Source: Kitasatospora arboriphila (GTDB taxonomy: Bacteria > Actinomycetota > Actinomycetes > Mycobacteriales > Mycobacteriaceae). From it: 64,000 nucleotides of DNA. The notes beneath the pieces are model-generated. The model was not told where the DNA came from, made no database searches, and worked only from the letters and a program-made list of their open reading frames with translations. Position 1 is the first letter of the stretch; each line of letters opens with the position of its first letter. The position numbers and the translations under genes are program-made. Positions 59,634-64,000 of this stretch are shown here, piece by piece. The stretch is taken from positions 255,563-319,562 of the forward strand of contig NZ_JNYV01000005.1 in assembly GCF_000717275.1 (NCBI RefSeq). The letters run 5' to 3'.

Positions 59634-60440
59634 GGCCAGGTCCGTGCGGTAGCGGCGGTAGTCGGATTCCCCGTCAAACCGGACACGCATCCGCTCGCCG
59701 GTCGACACGACCTCAGGGAGGATCGTTTTGATGTCGCGTTCGGCCACGAGCAGGTCGGCAAGACTGCTGTAGGAGCTGATCTCCTTGAGTTGGGTCCAGG
59801 TGGGCGGCAAGAGGAAGTGTTTTCCGTCGTCCCAGGCCTCGAGCGCCGCCCGAGGCGTCGCCCACGCTGTCTCCGCGGCCTCGGTGGTCTCACCGTCTGC
59901 CTGTTGGCCTTCGGGCAGAGCAGCAAGGAAGAACCTGGTGTCGTAGCGACGGCTCTCCCCGATCGGCGTGATCCAGTGCGCGAGCGGACGCAACAGGTCC
60001 GCGCGCAACGACAGGTCGTGCTCACGGAGAAACTGGGCGAACGACAACGATTTGTCGACGAGAGCTGCCCGCTCGGCGGTGAGGGCAGAGGTGTCGGGGA
60101 ACGTGCCATCCGGGCGTGCGGCGAGCAGCACACCGCATTCCTCGAACAGCTCACGAACGGCCGCGCATACCAAAGCCTGTGCTGTGGCGGCATCGGTGTT
60201 GAATCGCTCCGCCCACCAGTGCTCGTCGGGCCCGATCCATGCGAGATCAGCCTCGGCGTCGCGGCGGTCCACGCCGCCACCCGGGAACACGGTCATCCCG
60301 CCGGCAAACGCCATCTGCTTGACCCGCCGCATCAGGAAGACCTCGATGGGCCGCCCATCCACTCCGCCGCGGACGAGAACCACCGTTGCCGCGTCGCGCA
60401 GAGGGACGGACTCGGGATCAGAGACCTCTCCGAACGTCAT
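59631..60440 (-). CDS. Nudix hydrolase (Rv3040c-like)
   Basis: 269 residues. Nudix core AAVRELFEECGVLL (residues about 93-106) with the upstream GGGVDRRDAEAD loop in place of the standard GG-x5-E, so the box is atypical. Such large Nudix proteins resemble CoA-diphosphatase or NUDT7/19-type enzymes. ATG overlaps the ABC ATPase stop (ATGA). Substrate unknown. Confidence 0.82.
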   Translation of the reverse strand: MTFGEVSDPESVPLRDAATVVLVRGGVDGRPIEVFLMRRVKQMAFAGGMTVFPGGGVDRRDAEADLAWIGPDEHWWAERFNTDAATAQALVCAAVRELFEECGVLLAARPDGTFPDTSALTAERAALVDKSLSFAQFLREHDLSLRADLLRPLAHWITPIGESRRYDTRFFLAALPEGQQADGETTEAAETAWATPRAALEAWDDGKHFLLPPTWTQLKEISSYSSLADLLVAERDIKTILPEVVSTGERMRVRFDGESDYRRYRTDLA

Positions 60441-61285
60441 TCGGCACGCCGCCGATGGCCACCCGCGCGACGTGCCCGCCGAGCGAAGAAACGACCGCCG
60501 GTGTTGGTCAGCACGATTGACTGGCTGAAGGCACTCGAGAGGTTCTCCGACGTGACCACATCCTCGATCAGGCCTTGGGCGACCACCGCACCCTCCTTCA
60601 GGAGCATCGCGTGTGTGAACCCGTTCGGGATCTCTTCCACGTGATGTGTCACCAGAACGATCGCAGGGGCGTCGGGATCGGCCGCGAGGACCTCGAGTCG
60701 CGCAACCAATTCTTCGCGCCCGCCCAGGTCGAGCCCCGCGGCCGGTTCATCGAGAAGGAGCAGCTCGGGATTGATCATCAGGGCACGCGCGACCAGAACC
60801 CGTTTGCGCTCGCCCTCGGACAACGTGCCGAAGGTGCGGTCGGCGAGGTGTTCGGCACCCATCGATTCGAGGGTTTCCAGGGCCTGTTCGCGGTCGACCT
60901 CGTCGTACTCCTCTTTCCATCGGCCGAGCACCGAGTAGCCGGCGGAGATGACGAGGTCACTCACCCTTTCGTCATCGGGGATGCGTTCGCCGAGCAACGC
61001 TGACGTGACGCCGATACGAGTGGTGAGCTCCCTCATCTCGGTGCGACCGACCTGCTCACCCAGCAAGAAAGCGCTTCCACTGCTCGGATGGGTCTGGGCG
61101 GCGGCCATGCGCATCAGCGAGGTCTTTCCGGCCCCGTTGGGACCGAGGATCACCCACCGTTCGTCCAGTTCCACCTTCCAGGTGATCGGCCCCACCAAGG
61201 TGTTGCCGGAGCGTCGCAGGGCGACATCCTCGAAGTCGATCAGCAGGTCCGGATCCGTTTCACGCACCCCCCTATCGTGCCGCAC
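60437..61285 (-). CDS. ABC-transporter-type ATPase (Rv3041c-like)
   Basis: 282 residues with Walker A GPNGAGKTS, signature LSEGERKRV, Walker B LLLLDEPAAGLD and switch His in THHVEE. No permease gene adjacent, so it could be a soluble ABC protein (the ModF/YlmA-like type) rather than a transporter part. Start at GTG 61285; GTG 61267 is possible. Co-transcribed with the Nudix gene. Confidence 0.84.
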   Translation of the reverse strand: MRHDRGVRETDPDLLIDFEDVALRRSGNTLVGPITWKVELDERWVILGPNGAGKTSLMRMAAAQTHPSSGSAFLLGEQVGRTEMRELTTRIGVTSALLGERIPDDERVSDLVISAGYSVLGRWKEEYDEVDREQALETLESMGAEHLADRTFGTLSEGERKRVLVARALMINPELLLLDEPAAGLDLGGREELVARLEVLAADPDAPAIVLVTHHVEEIPNGFTHAMLLKEGAVVAQGLIEDVVTSENLSSAFSQSIVLTNTGGRFFARRARRAGGHRRRAE

Positions 61286-61357
61286 CGGGACACGAAGGCG
61301 GCGCAGGCGGGCCGAACACGTTCGGCACTTTGGCGACCGGGTTTGCTGTCCTCGAGG

Positions 61358-61801
61358 TCAGTACATGGTGAAGTCGGCAAAGTCGAAGCCGGGCACGACA
61401 ATACAACTGACCAGCGACGGTTCGTCTCCATGCGGCTGCGCGCGCTGCCATTCGCCAGGCGCGACGATGTACTGCGGGCGATGACCGGCGATGATGTCGG
61501 CGCCGACCAGCACGGTTCGTTCACCGGCGGGCTCAGGTCCGTCACCACCGAGACCGAGGGCCACCGGCGCCCCGCGGTGATACAGCCAGATCTCAGCACT
61601 GCGCACGGTGTGCCACGCGGATTGCTGCCCCGGCAACAGCAGGAACAAAATTGCCGTCCCGGCCGCTCGCTCAGCCGGATACCCCTGCGGCAGAGCATCT
61701 TTCGGGATGGTCAGATCGCTCACCCAGGTCTGCCGGTAGAACCCGCCTTCGGGATGCGGTTCCAGTTGCAGTTGGGCGGCCCAGTCGGGGAGCTCGGTCA
61801 T
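61358..61801 (-). CDS. Cupin DUF985 protein
   Basis: 147 residues. Cupin_5 pattern: LQLEPHPEGGFYRQTW near the start, SAWHTVRSAEIWLYHRG (metal-binding His region), and VVPGFDFADFTM at the end. Similar proteins are sugar epimerase-like or unknown. Independent unit between the ABC ATPase and the PTH2-like gene. No counterpart recalled at this point in mycobacteria. Confidence 0.85.
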   Translation of the reverse strand: MTELPDWAAQLQLEPHPEGGFYRQTWVSDLTIPKDALPQGYPAERAAGTAILFLLLPGQQSAWHTVRSAEIWLYHRGAPVALGLGGDGPEPAGERTVLVGADIIAGHRPQYIVAPGEWQRAQPHGDEPSLVSCIVVPGFDFADFTMY

Positions 61802-61850
61802 GGCGCCAGACTAATCGGCGGAGACGGAGCGCAGCGGAAGTCGACCAGGA

Positions 61851-62605
61851 TCACCGAGAGCCCAGGCCGTCCTGCCCTATTTCGGCGATCACGGTCACCG
61901 AGCCCGGCGCGATCTCGGTGAAGCCGGCATCACGCACCGCAACCGCATGACCGGTGAGGTCGGCTTCGATCAACCGGGTCCAGTCGGTCGGCGACGCGGT
62001 GCGCACCCGCACTGGGCATCCATCGGACCACCATCGCGCGGCGTCCTCCGAGGACATCAACCGGACGACCAGCATCGCAGCGTGACCGACCTGTGCGGCG
62101 AGCTTCCCGACCGTCATCTCGAGAGTCGGATTGACCCACAGCACCGGTCCGGTGCCCACGTCGGCATCGTCGCCGGGCACGTCGGTACCCCCGATCTGGA
62201 GGCGTCCGATCCGCCGATCGATGTCGCCGACCGGTCCGGGGACGATGGCCCGGGCCTCGGCCGAACCGCATCGTGCGGTTACCCCCGGGACTTCTTGTGC
62301 TGCAGTCCAATGCGATCCACGTGCGCGGCGCGCGATCTTACGGATCCGCGCGTCGCACCACGCGTCCATCGGTTCCGACCACGGGCCGTCGCCGCCCGAG
62401 CGCGGATCGAGGCAGAGTACCGCGACCGCGGAAGCCGCAGCGTTGAGTAGCTCGGTCCTGGGCGGAGGATCGGTCTTGGGGATGTGCAGCACCATCGGCA
62501 TCGCCAGCACCCGACCCGGATCGACCGGATCCGAACCGCCACCGACGTATTCGGTCAGGCGCCGGTACCGCTGCACAAAAGTGTTGTCGGCGTCGGGCGC
62601 GACCA

Positions 62606-62606
<1 letters not shown>
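61851..62606 (-). CDS. PTH2-like (peptidyl-tRNA hydrolase II fold) protein with N-terminal extension
   Basis: 251 residues. The C-terminal 100 residues have the PTH2 pattern: TVGKLAAQVGHAAMLVV (catalytic-type Lys/His region) and VTVIAEIGQDGLG. The N-terminal 150 residues match no family I know. PTH2 frees tRNA from stalled peptidyl-tRNA in archaea and eukaryotes; in actinobacteria the role is unproven. The ATG overlaps the serB stop by one base (TGATG). Confidence 0.7.

Positions 62607-64000
<1,394 letters not shown>

Noticed and set aside
59096..59731. A 211-codon plus-strand frame with repeating RAQTPVH heptads
   Set aside because: It begins inside the polymerase gene and runs antisense into the Nudix gene; the heptads simply follow from 21 bp being divisible by three.

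Overview
The window is high-GC actinobacterial chromosome, very probably from the mycolic-acid order Mycobacteriales and most like Gordonia or a close relative. That is an inference from codon usage, frequent GTG starts, LGFP-type cell-wall repeats and gene order. From memory, the backbone follows the Mycobacterium tuberculosis order from ppk1/mutT1/hupB (about Rv2984) to serB2/ctaD (about Rv3043c) almost gene for gene. This makes it possible to separate conserved core from lineage-specific inserts without a database.

Layout. 1-4.9 kb: end of ppk1, mutT1, hupB, leuDC and their IclR-type regulator. 5-7.5 kb: a flavin/F420-type oxidoreductase, two small unknown genes, a phage-lysin-like amidase with no signal peptide, and tRNA-Glu and tRNA-Gln. 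7.5-12 kb: gltX, an alpha/beta hydrolase, a fumarylacetoacetate-hydrolase-family enzyme and an MFS transporter. 12-22.4 kb: amino-acid block leuB-serA, ilvBNC with an obvious leader-peptide attenuator, a PH-domain protein and ilvD, plus a secreted S1 protease. 22.5-35 kb: doxX, an lppZ-like lipoprotein, the gatCAB genes with pfkA, and an inserted module of a two-component system, a secreted phospholipase A2 and a membrane alpha/beta hydrolase; then a monooxygenase-like protein, a YbjQ protein and an ACT-domain protein. 35-40.6 kb: ligA and a B12 ABC transporter (btuCDF-type) led by a cobalamin riboswitch. 40.6-48.4 kb: a YjbR protein, iscS-mnmA-MetE-like operon, an OlsB/OlsA-like acyltransferase pair, and etfBA. 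48.5-57.5 kb: genes resembling the mycobacterial methylglucose lipopolysaccharide locus (methyltransferases, GH57, GT4, hexapeptide acetyltransferase), with a beta-propeller lipoprotein and an HNH lipoprotein. 57.5-64 kb: enoyl-CoA hydratase, a stand-alone LigD-type polymerase, Nudix, ABC ATPase, cupin, a PTH2-like protein, serB and the end of ctaD.

Functional themes are branched-chain amino acid and serine synthesis, translation quality (amidotransferase, tRNA thiolation, gltX), electron transfer and envelope lipid or polysaccharide chemistry. The least ordinary features are structural. Between the convergent polymerase and Nudix genes lie two arrays of the same 21-bp repeat facing each other (59274-59441 and 59510-59633). 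Several long imperfect hairpins hug stop codons at gene ends (11988-12051, 26307-26375, 31442-31508), two of them with the same eight-base loop word. No integrase, transposase, CRISPR array or rRNA was seen.
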